DNA of 23,067 nucleotides from an uncultured Actinomycetes bacterium (GTDB lineage Bacteria > Actinomycetota > Actinomycetes > Mycobacteriales > Mycobacteriaceae), in assembly GCA_903911165.1 (NCBI GenBank), contig CAIWCQ010000183.1, positions 1 to 23,067 on the forward strand. The letters are read 5' to 3'. A program made the position numbers and the translations under genes. The notes beneath the pieces were generated by a model. The model saw only the letters and a list, made by a program, of their open reading frames with translations, made no database searches and was not told where the DNA came from. Of this stretch, positions 15,486-22,762 are shown in pieces. The stretch's first letter is position 1. Every line of letters starts with the position of its first letter.

Positions 15486-16064
15486 TCACAGCAACCCCCC
15501 GCCGAAGATGTCGCCGGCCAGACCCGCGACCACCGGAACGATGCCGAGGCAGACGAAGGCCGGTAGGAAGCACAGCCCGAGTGGACCGGCGATGAGAACC
15601 CCGGCACGTTCGGCGGCGGCCACCGCTGCGTGTCCGGCGTCCTGGCGGGACTGCTCAGCGAGTTCGGCGACGCCGGTAGCCAGCGCACTGCCCGAAGATG
15701 CCGACCGCCGGGCCAGACGGGAAAGCGCCTCACAACCATCGTCGGTGACCGGATCCGGAGTCCGCCAGGCAATGTCCGGGTCGGCGCCGAGCGCCAATAG
15801 ATCTGCGGCCCTTCGCAACTGCGCGCCGAGGACCACGGGAGCGTGCACGGCCACCGCTGCAGCCGCGGCGGAGACTGCCATGCCCGACGAGAGACACACC
15901 GCGAGCAGATCGAAGGTCGAGGCGGTCGCGAACGGGTCGGGCCTCGGTTCCCGTCCGCGGGCCGTTCTCCGCCCCATGGCCACTTCGCCGATCCGCCGCC
16001 GAGCGCGGAACGGACCCGTGCCGAGCAGCAGAGCACCGGCCAGCAACAGGGCGGCGGCGGTCAT
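15486..16064 (-). CDS. tadC: TadC-like inner-membrane platform protein
   Basis: This 192-residue protein is the second type II secretion F-like platform component of the tad machine (Rv3657c-like). It begins MTAAALLLAGALLLGTGP with a membrane segment. It then has a cytoplasmic T2SSF-like helical region (DLLAVCLSSGMAVSAAAAAVA and ALATGVAELAEQSRQDAGHAAVAAAERAGVLIAGPLGLCFLPAFVCLGIVPVVAG in essence), and a C-terminal hydrophobic hairpin ending GDIFGGGLL. The frame is open further upstream, but ATG 16064 overlaps the tadB stop as ATGA, so translation is coupled. TadB and TadC would anchor the TadA ATPase at the membrane. Confidence 0.9.
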   Translation of the reverse strand: MTAAALLLAGALLLGTGPFRARRRIGEVAMGRRTARGREPRPDPFATASTFDLLAVCLSSGMAVSAAAAAVAVHAPVVLGAQLRRAADLLALGADPDIAWRTPDPVTDDGCEALSRLARRSASSGSALATGVAELAEQSRQDAGHAAVAAAERAGVLIAGPLGLCFLPAFVCLGIVPVVAGLAGDIFGGGLL

Positions 16065-16849
16065 GGCGTCAGCCGATCGATGATGCGGTTCGCCCACGTC
16101 ACGCCGCTGCCGATCAAACCCACACCAACGAGCAGGAGCCATCCACCCCAAGCGCCACCGAGAAGAAACCGGACGGGGTCGGCTCCGATGAGCTCACCGA
16201 GTGCCACACCCAGGATCGGCAGCCCGGCCAGGATCGTGGCCGTGGCCCGGGCACCGGCCAATCCCGCCTGAACCCGGTCGGCAAACCGTTGCCGGTCGAC
16301 AATGTCGCGGTGCGCGGCCCGAATCAGAGTCGACATCGACAATCCATGCTCGGCGGCCACGATCCAACAGATGGCGAGCCGATCCCAGTACGCCGGCACC
16401 GCGGAATTCGCGGCCGCCGACCGAAGGCCCGCCGACACGTCGGCACCTAGTTGCGCGCGGGTCGCCACCGCTCGCAGCGAATCTCCCACGCCGCCCCGGG
16501 ACTCCGCTGCGGCGACGCTGAACGCCCGCACCGGATGCGCACCGACTCCCAATTCACCGACCAGGACCTCAAGCCCCGCTGTCAATGCCCGACTCTCGTC
16601 GCGGCGGCGTCGAGCTGCGGCCCACCGTCGCCGACGCCGGTCAGCCACCGCGATCAGCACCGCGACGGCCAACGCCAGCGTCGGCGGTGCCCAGATCGCG
16701 ATCCCCGCGGCGAGGGGAAGCACCAGCCATGTCGCGATCCGCGGCTCACGACGCCGGCGTCGCGCCGCCCGCAAACGGCCGCCCGGTGGCGCGGGCGCCA
16801 CCAGCAGAGCCGCCGCCAGCAGGCCGGCGGCAAGGGCGAGCGCACTCAT
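16061..16849 (-). CDS. tadB: TadB-like inner-membrane platform protein
   Basis: This 262-residue T2SSF-domain protein (Rv3658c-like) works with TadC as the membrane platform that TadA drives. Two N-terminal membrane segments ([19 protein letters not shown] and ATWLVLPLAAGIAIWAPPTLALAVAVLIAVA) are split by a basic loop of arginines. The cytoplasmic T2SSF core follows (LEVLVGELGVGAHPVRAFSVAAAES to AEHGLSMSTLIRAAHRDI), then two C-terminal membrane segments. I chose ATG 16849 because it overlaps the tadA stop as ATGA; a GTG three codons upstream is possible. It overlaps tadC by 4 bp in the same way. Confidence 0.92.
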   Translation of the reverse strand: MSALALAAGLLAAALLVAPAPPGGRLRAARRRRREPRIATWLVLPLAAGIAIWAPPTLALAVAVLIAVADRRRRRWAAARRRRDESRALTAGLEVLVGELGVGAHPVRAFSVAAAESRGGVGDSLRAVATRAQLGADVSAGLRSAAANSAVPAYWDRLAICWIVAAEHGLSMSTLIRAAHRDIVDRQRFADRVQAGLAGARATATILAGLPILGVALGELIGADPVRFLLGGAWGGWLLLVGVGLIGSGVTWANRIIDRLTP

Positions 16850-18009
16850 CGGGCGCACCTATCGTCGAGCAGTTCGCGCAACAGTTGCGCCCCCGACTGC
16901 CATCCGCGGTCGACGTGCCACACCGGCAACACCCGAACACGGCCGGTGTCGTCGCGGTCCAGCACTGCGATCTCGGAGAGTCGTCGCCCGCGGGGGCCGC
17001 GGCTGACGTGTAAGACCACCTGCACCGCCGCCCCGAGTTGGCTGTGCAGCGCCGCGGGACTCAACCCGTCCAGGGCGGCGAGTGCCTCGAGGCGGGCCGG
17101 CACCTCGGCCGGACTGTTGGCGTGAACCGTTCCGGCGCCACCGTCATGGCCGGTGTTCAGGGCGGCCAGAAGATCGACCACCTCCGCGCCCCTGACCTCT
17201 CCGACGACGATGCGATCCGGGCGCATCCGCAGTGCCTGTCGAACCAGATGACGCAGCGTAACCTCGCCTGCACCCTCGACATTAGCGCTGCGAGCGACTA
17301 GCCGAACGATGTGCGGGTGCCTCGGCGCCAATTCGGGTGCGTCCTCGACGCACACAATTCGTTCATGCCCGGCGACGGACCCGAGAGCCGCGGCGAGCAG
17401 GGTCGTCTTGCCCGCCCCGGTGCCGCCTGAGACCAGGAACGCCAACCGCGAGGAGATGATGTCGGCAAGCAGTGCCGCGGCGTCGGGGCTGATCGCACCG
17501 GCCGTCGTCAGCCCCGCCAGATCCTGGCTAGCGGGCCGAAGTACCCGCAGGGAAACGCAGGTTCCGGCAACCGCGATCGGCGGCAATACAGCGTGCAGTC
17601 GGACGGTGAACTGCCCGCCGCCCACCCCCGCGAGTTGCCCGTCGACCCACGGCTGGGCGTCATCGAGTCGCCGGCCGACAGCGTTAGCGAGGCGCTGCGC
17701 GAGACGCCGCACCGATGCCTCATCGGGAAACCGTATTTCACTGCGGCGCAGTCCATTTCCATCATCGACCCACACCTCGTCTGGTGCCGAGACCAGCACA
17801 TCGGTGACGCCCTCTGTTCGCAGTAAGGGTTCGAGAATTCCGGCACCGGTCAGTTCGGTCTCCAGCATGCGCAGGCTGTTCAGCACCTCGGTGTCGCCGA
17901 GCACCCCACCGGCCTCGGCACGAATCGCCGCCGCGACGACCGGCGGTCGCAGTGGTGCTGTCTCGACGGCCAGCCGCTCGCGAACCCGATCGATCATTGA
18001 CCCGCTCAT
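16846..18009 (-). CDS. tadA: TadA-like secretion/pilus assembly ATPase
   Basis: This 387-residue type II/IV secretion ATPase (Rv3659c-like) powers pilin assembly as a cytoplasmic hexamer. An N-terminal domain (about 1-160) precedes the catalytic core. The core has Walker A GGTGAGKT (195-202, K201), an Asp box around VEDAPEL (221-227), Walker B-type [10 protein letters not shown] with E271, and a His box [14 protein letters not shown] (286-299). All catalytic elements are intact, so the motor should be active. The start ATG overlaps the tadZ stop as ATGA and the stop overlaps the tadB start, so the genes form a tightly coupled operon. Long opposite-strand open frames here are shadows of high GC. 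Confidence 0.96.
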   Translation of the reverse strand: MSGSMIDRVRERLAVETAPLRPPVVAAAIRAEAGGVLGDTEVLNSLRMLETELTGAGILEPLLRTEGVTDVLVSAPDEVWVDDGNGLRRSEIRFPDEASVRRLAQRLANAVGRRLDDAQPWVDGQLAGVGGGQFTVRLHAVLPPIAVAGTCVSLRVLRPASQDLAGLTTAGAISPDAAALLADIISSRLAFLVSGGTGAGKTTLLAAALGSVAGHERIVCVEDAPELAPRHPHIVRLVARSANVEGAGEVTLRHLVRQALRMRPDRIVVGEVRGAEVVDLLAALNTGHDGGAGTVHANSPAEVPARLEALAALDGLSPAALHSQLGAAVQVVLHVSRGPRGRRLSEIAVLDRDDTGRVRVLPVWHVDRGWQSGAQLLRELLDDRCAR

Positions 18010-19070
18010 GCGGCTCGGACCTCAGGACCGGAACGCACCACACCCAGTACCGTCCGCGCTGCCGCAGCCAACGGCGACCGGCGACCCAGCCGCAGTCCAC
18101 CGTGTTCAAGATGTACCGCCAGCATCGGTTCCGGCCGCATCGACACCAATAGCGGTGCCGCCGCGACGTCGGCCACCTCCACGGCCCGCAGACCGCCCGG
18201 CGCCGGTCCGCGCACGACCAGACCAATGTTCGGATTCACCGCACGCACCAACCCCGCCACCGCCGCGGTCGCGGCGATGCCCCGCACGTCGCAACTCGTC
18301 ACGATCACCGCAAGATCCGCTGCCTCCAAGACCCGCACAGACGCCGCGGTGAGTTGCCGTGGCAGGTCACACACCACCGTGGCGCCACCACGCCGGCCCG
18401 CATCGACAATCGACGACGCCGCGTCGGCGTCGATCTCGTGGCACTCCCTCGTGCCGGACAGCACGCTCAGTCCGCGCGACCGCGGCAGCACTTCGCGAAC
18501 CGCACTCCAGCCAAGCCGGCCGCTCCCGACCGCAAGATCCGGCCAGCGCAAACCGGGAACGGATTCCACCCCCAGCATCAGATCGAGTCCACCGCCGCAG
18601 GGGTCCAGATCGATCAGCAGGGCCTCCTCGGCAATGCAAGCCAGCGCACCGGCGAAGACCGATGCGCCACCGCCCCCGCGGCCCGCGGTCACGGCGATCA
18701 CCCGACCGCGGCGGCGAGCGACGCGACCCATCTCCGACGCCTCGGACAGCCCGCGCACCAGTTCGGCCTCCTGGGCAGGCAGCACGCAGACGCGCCGGGC
18801 ACCCACCGCGATGGCCGCCGCCCACGTCGCAGCCGAGGGCTCACCCGCGCCCACCAGGAACACCTCGTCCCGCCGCGGCATCCCGGCCCGAACGCACCGG
18901 CCGGCACCACCCTCATCCACCACGACCGCGGCGGCCGTCGGCCACAGCTTGCGACTTGGCGTCGCTGTCCGGATCGCCCGCAGGCCGACCGCAGCGGCGA
19001 TGGCATCGGCGTTCGCGGACAACTCCGCGTCGTCGATGACCGAAAGCAGAACCGGAACTGGCGAAGGCAC
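18006..19070 (-). CDS. TadZ/Ssd-like MinD-family protein (Rv3660c-like)
   Basis: A 354-residue protein of the ParA/MinD superfamily that in tad systems places the machine in the cell; the M. tuberculosis homologue is annotated as a septum-site protein. A receiver-like N-terminal domain (about 1-115) precedes the ATPase-like domain, which begins RVIAVTAGRGGGGASVFAGALA. The P-loop is degenerate: both signature lysines of KGGxGKS are absent. ALLIDLDPCGGGLDLMLG and VVCDLPRQ supply the Walker B-like strands. It is therefore likely to bind nucleotide weakly or not at all. The frame is open to TTG 19199, but that overlaps the predicted 6C RNA. I prefer GTG 19070, which gives the family's usual N-terminus and length. 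It is the first gene of the tad operon. Confidence 0.88.
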   Translation of the reverse strand: MPSPVPVLLSVIDDAELSANADAIAAAVGLRAIRTATPSRKLWPTAAAVVVDEGGAGRCVRAGMPRRDEVFLVGAGEPSAATWAAAIAVGARRVCVLPAQEAELVRGLSEASEMGRVARRRGRVIAVTAGRGGGGASVFAGALACIAEEALLIDLDPCGGGLDLMLGVESVPGLRWPDLAVGSGRLGWSAVREVLPRSRGLSVLSGTRECHEIDADAASSIVDAGRRGGATVVCDLPRQLTAASVRVLEAADLAVIVTSCDVRGIAATAAVAGLVRAVNPNIGLVVRGPAPGGLRAVEVADVAAAPLLVSMRPEPMLAVHLEHGGLRLGRRSPLAAAARTVLGVVRSGPEVRAA

Positions 19071-19194
19071 TCGCTGAGGCTGACCCAGGGGCGGTCGGCC
19101 CGCCAGTCTGCCGTTGCGTACCTGTGGATGTCGCCCGGACTGGGGATTGTTTCGGGGCCACGTCACGCGGTGCGGCAAAGAACGAAGCACCCCA

Positions 19195-19290
19195 AACAAA
19201 GGACGACCCTCGCCAGGGGGGGAGGAGGCGAGGGTCGTCGTGTATCAGCCCCGGGGGGTCGGGCTGATGCACCCCCGGCCGAAGCCAGGT
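19195..19290 (-). ncRNA. 6C small RNA (B11 type)
   Basis: The minus strand has two strong hairpins with C-rich loops, the defining feature of 6C RNAs of actinobacteria. The first pairs 19261-19268 with 19244-19251 (extendable to 11 bp with one wobble) around a loop carrying six consecutive C. The second has a perfect 13-bp stem (19227-19239 with 19202-19214) and a loop with seven consecutive C, then CTTTGTTT, so it doubles as the terminator. A TATAGT -10 lies just upstream and predicts a transcript of about 95 nt, matching the known size of about 93 nt. In M. tuberculosis the 6C RNA lies beside Rv3660c on the same strand, as here. Published work links 6C RNA to replication and secretion genes through C-loop pairing; I infer a similar role. 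Confidence 0.85.
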
Positions 19291-19297
19291 GAACCCG

Positions 19298-19303
19298 ACT
19301 ATA
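19298..19303 (-). promoter_or_regulatory. -10 element of the 6C RNA
   Basis: The minus strand reads TATAGT from 19303 to 19298. A partial -35 (TTGCGC, 19328-19323) lies 19 nt upstream. Initiation would fall around 19290, just before the first hairpin. Confidence 0.6.
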
Positions 19304-19640
19304 CACACGCCCCCGGCCGGTAGCGCAAGGCTTACGGGCCTGATAAAACTACGTTTTTCCTGTGAAAGTACAGCCGCAGTCAGCTGACGTGAACTGCCAC
19401 TTTCGGTGCCGTTCGGCGACAAACTGCGACTGACTGCGCACCCTGATCGCCCACCGCCACGCTAAGCTACGAGGCCGAAATATGCTGGTGAATGCCCGGT
19501 TGGACGGCCCATCGCCGCCGAATCCACCGGGTGCGTACTCCCGCGCATGCGAATACAGCAAACCGATGGGTCACACCGGTAGCGGCCGCGTCGCGTTGGG
19601 GTCGGCGAACCTACGTCCGCACTCAAAATGATGCGGAATT
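19304..19640. other. Gene-free stretch between the two RNA genes
   Basis: No protein gene is supported here. In M. tuberculosis this place is taken by Rv3661 (HAD-family hydrolase, about 0.86 kb); I see none of its motifs, such as a DLDKT box, in any frame. The part from 19340 to 19370 is AT-rich for this genome. A 9-bp inverted repeat, CGCAGTCAG at 19375-19383 and CTGACTGCG at 19430-19438, flanks 46 nt. The stretch looks like a deletion scar or an added spacer. Confidence 0.55.
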
Positions 19641-19645
19641 GACTC

Positions 19646-19674
19646 TTGCTGTGACGGCCGTCACGGAGTACAAA
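19646..19674 (+). promoter_or_regulatory. Promoter of the Ms1-type RNA
   Basis: TTGCTG (19646-19651) and TACAAA (19669-19674) are separated by 17 bp, a SigA-like arrangement. Initiation is expected about 19681. A GTGACGGCCGTCAC palindrome fills positions 19651-19664 between the two elements and could bind a regulator. Confidence 0.6.
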
Positions 19675-19680
19675 GGTTTT

Positions 19681-19937
19681 ACGGACGCTTGGTGAAGCCA
19701 AGGGAGTGTCGGAAGAGAAGGTGCTCCCTCCGGATCTAAGCGATCCAGCACGGTTACGGGCACCCACGCGGAGCACGCCGCGATATGGCAGAAGTGTTGC
19801 GGGCCTGCGTAATTGCACAGCGTGTGCATGATCGCCGAGGCCAATAACGCAACCCACCTAGCACGCCTGGTAACCCGGAAATCCGTGCTGGCGGGCGGCG
19901 AGCCGAATTCACTTCGGAGCGCCGCCCGCTTTCATGT
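19681..19937 (+). ncRNA. Ms1/MTS2823-type RNA polymerase-binding small RNA
   Basis: I infer a structured noncoding RNA of about 255 nt from position, promoter and terminator. It lies just upstream of the Rv3662c-like gene, where M. tuberculosis has MTS2823 and M. smegmatis has Ms1, on the same strand relative to neighbours and close to their length of about 300 nt. The 5' part has a CTTGG-TGAAG-CCAAG hairpin (19688-19702), followed by an AGGGAG/CTCCCT pairing. The 3' end is a strong terminator hairpin. No credible reading frame fits. Known for the family: Ms1 accumulates in stationary phase and binds core RNA polymerase without sigma factor. I could not compare sequences directly, so the assignment rests on synteny and architecture. 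Confidence 0.75.
19891..19937 (+). terminator. Terminator of the Ms1-type RNA
   Basis: A perfect 10-bp GC stem (19891-19900 with 19920-19929) encloses an inner 5-bp stem CCGAA/TTCGG (19903-19907 with 19913-19917). It is followed by TTTCATGTT on the plus strand, giving a rho-independent-type terminator. Confidence 0.8.
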
Positions 19938-19954
19938 TCGGTGGGCCGCAGTTG

Positions 19955-20731
19955 TCAGCCCCCGGCGGCGTCGGCGATCGACAATGCCTCGCGCGCACCG
20001 TCTTCCAAGGCGCGGCAGCAATGCAACAGCCATTCCCGCACCGCGCCGGGATCGCCGGAAGCGAAGCCGGTAGCCGCGGACCGATACTCCTCAGTCCGGC
20101 GTAACCAGTACACCTCCGGCACCCCGAGTCCGTGCGGGTCGAGTCCGGTCTGAATTGTCACAAGGCGCGAAACCGCCCGTGCAACCACGCCGTCGGCACT
20201 ACCGAACGGCGCTAACGTCAGCAGTTCACCGTGCGCAACGGCCGCGAGAATCGGAGCACCAACAACGCTTCCGCCGGTGACCAGGCCGGTGAGCAGATCC
20301 AGTCGGGCCGAGATTTCGGGAACCTGCCGCGGCCGGCCGAGTTGCTGCTCGTCCACCAGATCGGCGGCAGCAAGAGAGTGCAGGCGCGCCAGTGCCTGCA
20401 ACGGGGCGCGTTGCCACACCCCGACCATTGCGGTGCTGCCGCCCTCAAGAGCCTGACCGACGCGCAATGCTCCGGCGAGTACCGGATCGTGTGACACCGC
20501 CGGTTGATCGATCTGCATACCGCCACCGTCGAGCGCAGAGGATGATCGCGCGCCACGGATCGCCGACTCTGCGGCGGTCAGCGGCCACTTCCGAAGATTG
20601 GTCCGGTGCCGGTGGGCTCTGCCCAGTGCCGCGCGGGCGGCCTCGGCGGCATCGGCCACGTCCTGCATCGCCGCCAGTGGTGCCAACAGGTCGCGCTTTC
20701 CTGACTCCACGGCCGGAAATGCTAGACCCAT
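19955..20731 (-). CDS. Conserved mycobacterial protein, Rv3662c-like
   Basis: This 258-residue protein occupies the place of M. tuberculosis Rv3662c, between the Ms1-type RNA and acs. It is rich in Ala, Leu and Arg. Near the N-terminus, WPLTAAESAIRGARSSSALDGG resembles the short region found before Fic/DOC domains, but I do not see the catalytic HPFxxGNGR motif, so AMP-transfer activity is not supported. The middle has ALARLHSLAAADLVDEQQLGRPR and the C-terminus reads EWLLHCCRALEDGAREALSIADAAGG. No signal peptide or membrane helix is seen. The start is ATG 20731; GTG 20710 is possible. It is divergent from acs with 53 bp between the start codons and convergent with the small RNA. In M. tuberculosis a dipeptide transporter operon follows Rv3662c before acs; it is absent here. 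Function unknown. Confidence 0.82.
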   Translation of the reverse strand: MGLAFPAVESGKRDLLAPLAAMQDVADAAEAARAALGRAHRHRTNLRKWPLTAAESAIRGARSSSALDGGGMQIDQPAVSHDPVLAGALRVGQALEGGSTAMVGVWQRAPLQALARLHSLAAADLVDEQQLGRPRQVPEISARLDLLTGLVTGGSVVGAPILAAVAHGELLTLAPFGSADGVVARAVSRLVTIQTGLDPHGLGVPEVYWLRRTEEYRSAATGFASGDPGAVREWLLHCCRALEDGAREALSIADAAGG

Positions 20732-20771
20732 CCCAATACGCGGTAGCCCAATACGTGCCCCATCCGGTGAC

Positions 20772-20777
20772 TACGCT
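20772..20777 (+). promoter_or_regulatory. Possible -10 element for acs
   Basis: TACGCT fits TANNNT and ends 8 bases before the acs ATG, which would give a leaderless or nearly leaderless mRNA. No ribosome binding site precedes the ATG, in agreement. No clear -35 is visible. Confidence 0.4.
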
Positions 20778-20784
20778 CACAGCC

Positions 20785-22749
20785 ATGACCGAGGCGCACA
20801 CAGATGTTCCGTCGTCGTATCCGCCGTCCGCCGACTTCGCCGCGCACGCCAATGCAACTGCAGATCTCTACCGCGAGGCCGACGAGGACCGACTTGCATT
20901 CTGGGCCGCACAGGCGAACCGGTTGTCCTGGGACACCCCCTTCACCGATGTTCTGGACTGGTCTGGCGCCCCAGTCGCGAAGTGGTTCGTCGGCGGAAAA
21001 CTCAACGTCGCCTACAACTGCGTCGACCGGCACGTCGAAGCCGGCCACGGTGAACGCATCGCCATCCACTGGGAGGGCGAACCTGTCGGGGACGCCCGCA
21101 CGATCACCTACGCCCAACTCAAAGACGAGGTCTGTAAGGCCGCCAACACGCTCACCGACCTCGGCCTGGTCGCCGGCGACCGGGTAGCCATTTACATGCC
21201 GATGGTGCCCGAGGCGATCGTGGCGATGCTGGCGTGCGCACGACTGGGTGTCATGCATTCCGTTATCTTCGCCGGGTTCTCGGCCACGGCACTGCGCGCC
21301 AGGGTCGATGACGCCCAAGCCAAGATGGTGATCACCACTGATGGCCAGTACCGGCGCGGCACCGCGGTGTCACTGAAGGACGCCGTCGACGAAGCCGTCG
21401 CCGGCCAGGAATGCGTGCGCAACGTTCTGGTGGTGCGCCGCACCGGTATTGAGATCCCGTGGACGCAGGGCCGCGACCTGTGGTGGCACGACATCGTGGA
21501 CGGCGCCTCGCCGGAGCACACCCCGGAAGCGTTCGACTCCGAGCACCCACTGTTCCTGCTCTATACATCGGGCACCACCGGCAAGCCCAAGGGCATCATG
21601 CACACCTCCGGTGGCTATCTCACGCAGGCGTCCTACACCCACCACTATGTCTTCGACATCAAACCGGAGACCGACGTGTACTGGTGCACGGCCGATATCG
21701 GTTGGGTGACCGGCCACAGCTACATCACCTACGGTCCGTTGTCCAACGGCGCAACCCAGGTGGTCTACGAGGGAACCCCGGCGTCACCCGACGAACACCG
21801 GCACTTCCAAATCATCGAAAAGTACGGTGTGACAATCTATTACACGGCACCCACCCTGGTTCGGACGTTCATGAAGTGGGGTCGCGAAATTCCTTTCGCC
21901 CACGATCTTTCGAGCCTTCGCTTGTTGGGCTCCGTCGGCGAGCCGATCAACCCCGAGGCGTGGCGGTGGTATCGGCTGGTGTTCGGTGCCGATAAGACAC
22001 CAATCGTGGACACGTGGTGGCAAACCGAGACCGGCGCGGTGATGATTTCGCCGCTACCCGGAGTGACCGCGTGCAAGCCCGGGTCGGCGATGCGCCCATT
22101 GCCCGGCATCTCGGCGAAGATCGTCGACGACGACGGCAACGAACTCCCGCCCGCCACTGAGCACGGCGAGCCCGTCACCGGTTACCTGGTGCTGGACAAG
22201 CCGTGGCCCTCGATGCTGCGGGGGATCTGGGGTGACCCGGAGCGGTTCGTCGAGACCTACTGGTCACGGTTCGCCGATCAGGGTTGGTACTTCGCCGGCG
22301 ACGGCGCACGTTACGGCAGCGACGGCGAGGTCTGGGTTCTAGGGCGTATTGATGACGTGATGAACATTTCGGGCCACCGGATTTCGACTGCCGAGGTGGA
22401 GTCGGCACTGGTGGGTCATGCCGGTGTCGCGGAGGCTGCGGTGGTGGGCGCCACCGATGCTCACACCGGGCAGGCTATCTGTGCGTTCGTCATCCTCAAG
22501 GCCAATCACACCGAAACCTCGCCGCACCAGATGGTCGAGGAATTGCGGGCGCAGGTGTCGCGGGAAATCTCGCCGATCGCCAGACCTCGCGAGATCCACG
22601 TCGTGCCAGAGCTTCCCAAGACCCGCAGTGGAAAGATCATGCGTCGGCTACTCCGTGACGTCGCTGAGGGCCGCGAACTCGGTGACACCTCGACCCTGGT
22701 GGACCCGACCGTGTTCGAGGCCATTCGATCCAGTAAAGCCGAGAATTGA
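20785..22749 (+). CDS. acs: Acetyl-coenzyme A synthetase (AMP-forming)
   Basis: This 654-residue enzyme activates acetate with ATP and CoA to acetyl-CoA through an acetyl-AMP intermediate, in the cytosol. The N-terminal Acs domain has FWAAQANRLSWDTPF and the conserved KWFVGGKLNVAYNCVDRH. The phosphate-binding loop is LLYTSGTTGKPKG (about residues 258-270), followed by TWWQTETG and the hinge-region FAGDGARYGSDGEVWVLGRIDDV. The A10 motif PKTRSGKIMRR places the catalytic lysine at K617, which in mycobacteria is the residue acetylated by the cAMP-activated Pat enzyme and restored by a sirtuin. The frame is open to 20392, but ATG 20785 gives the family's usual length and start. It corresponds to Rv3667 and is followed convergently by a protease gene 13 bp away. 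Confidence 0.98.
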   Translation: MTEAHTDVPSSYPPSADFAAHANATADLYREADEDRLAFWAAQANRLSWDTPFTDVLDWSGAPVAKWFVGGKLNVAYNCVDRHVEAGHGERIAIHWEGEPVGDARTITYAQLKDEVCKAANTLTDLGLVAGDRVAIYMPMVPEAIVAMLACARLGVMHSVIFAGFSATALRARVDDAQAKMVITTDGQYRRGTAVSLKDAVDEAVAGQECVRNVLVVRRTGIEIPWTQGRDLWWHDIVDGASPEHTPEAFDSEHPLFLLYTSGTTGKPKGIMHTSGGYLTQASYTHHYVFDIKPETDVYWCTADIGWVTGHSYITYGPLSNGATQVVYEGTPASPDEHRHFQIIEKYGVTIYYTAPTLVRTFMKWGREIPFAHDLSSLRLLGSVGEPINPEAWRWYRLVFGADKTPIVDTWWQTETGAVMISPLPGVTACKPGSAMRPLPGISAKIVDDDGNELPPATEHGEPVTGYLVLDKPWPSMLRGIWGDPERFVETYWSRFADQGWYFAGDGARYGSDGEVWVLGRIDDVMNISGHRISTAEVESALVGHAGVAEAAVVGATDAHTGQAICAFVILKANHTETSPHQMVEELRAQVSREISPIARPREIHVVPELPKTRSGKIMRRLLRDVAEGRELGDTSTLVDPTVFEAIRSSKAEN

Positions 22750-22762
22750 CGGAGCGCGCGGA

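Noticed and set aside
17309..18352. 347-residue plus-strand open frame opposite tadA/tadZ
   Set aside because: Low-complexity Ser/Arg/Pro/Thr composition and it crosses two real genes on the other strand.
19114..19323. Small plus-strand protein of 69 residues over the 6C RNA
   Set aside because: The hairpins, C-rich loops and promoter on the minus strand explain the sequence better, and the frame has no family features.
20392..20784. N-terminal extension of acetyl-CoA synthetase
   Set aside because: It would overlap the divergent Rv3662c-like gene, and the resulting protein would exceed the normal family length.
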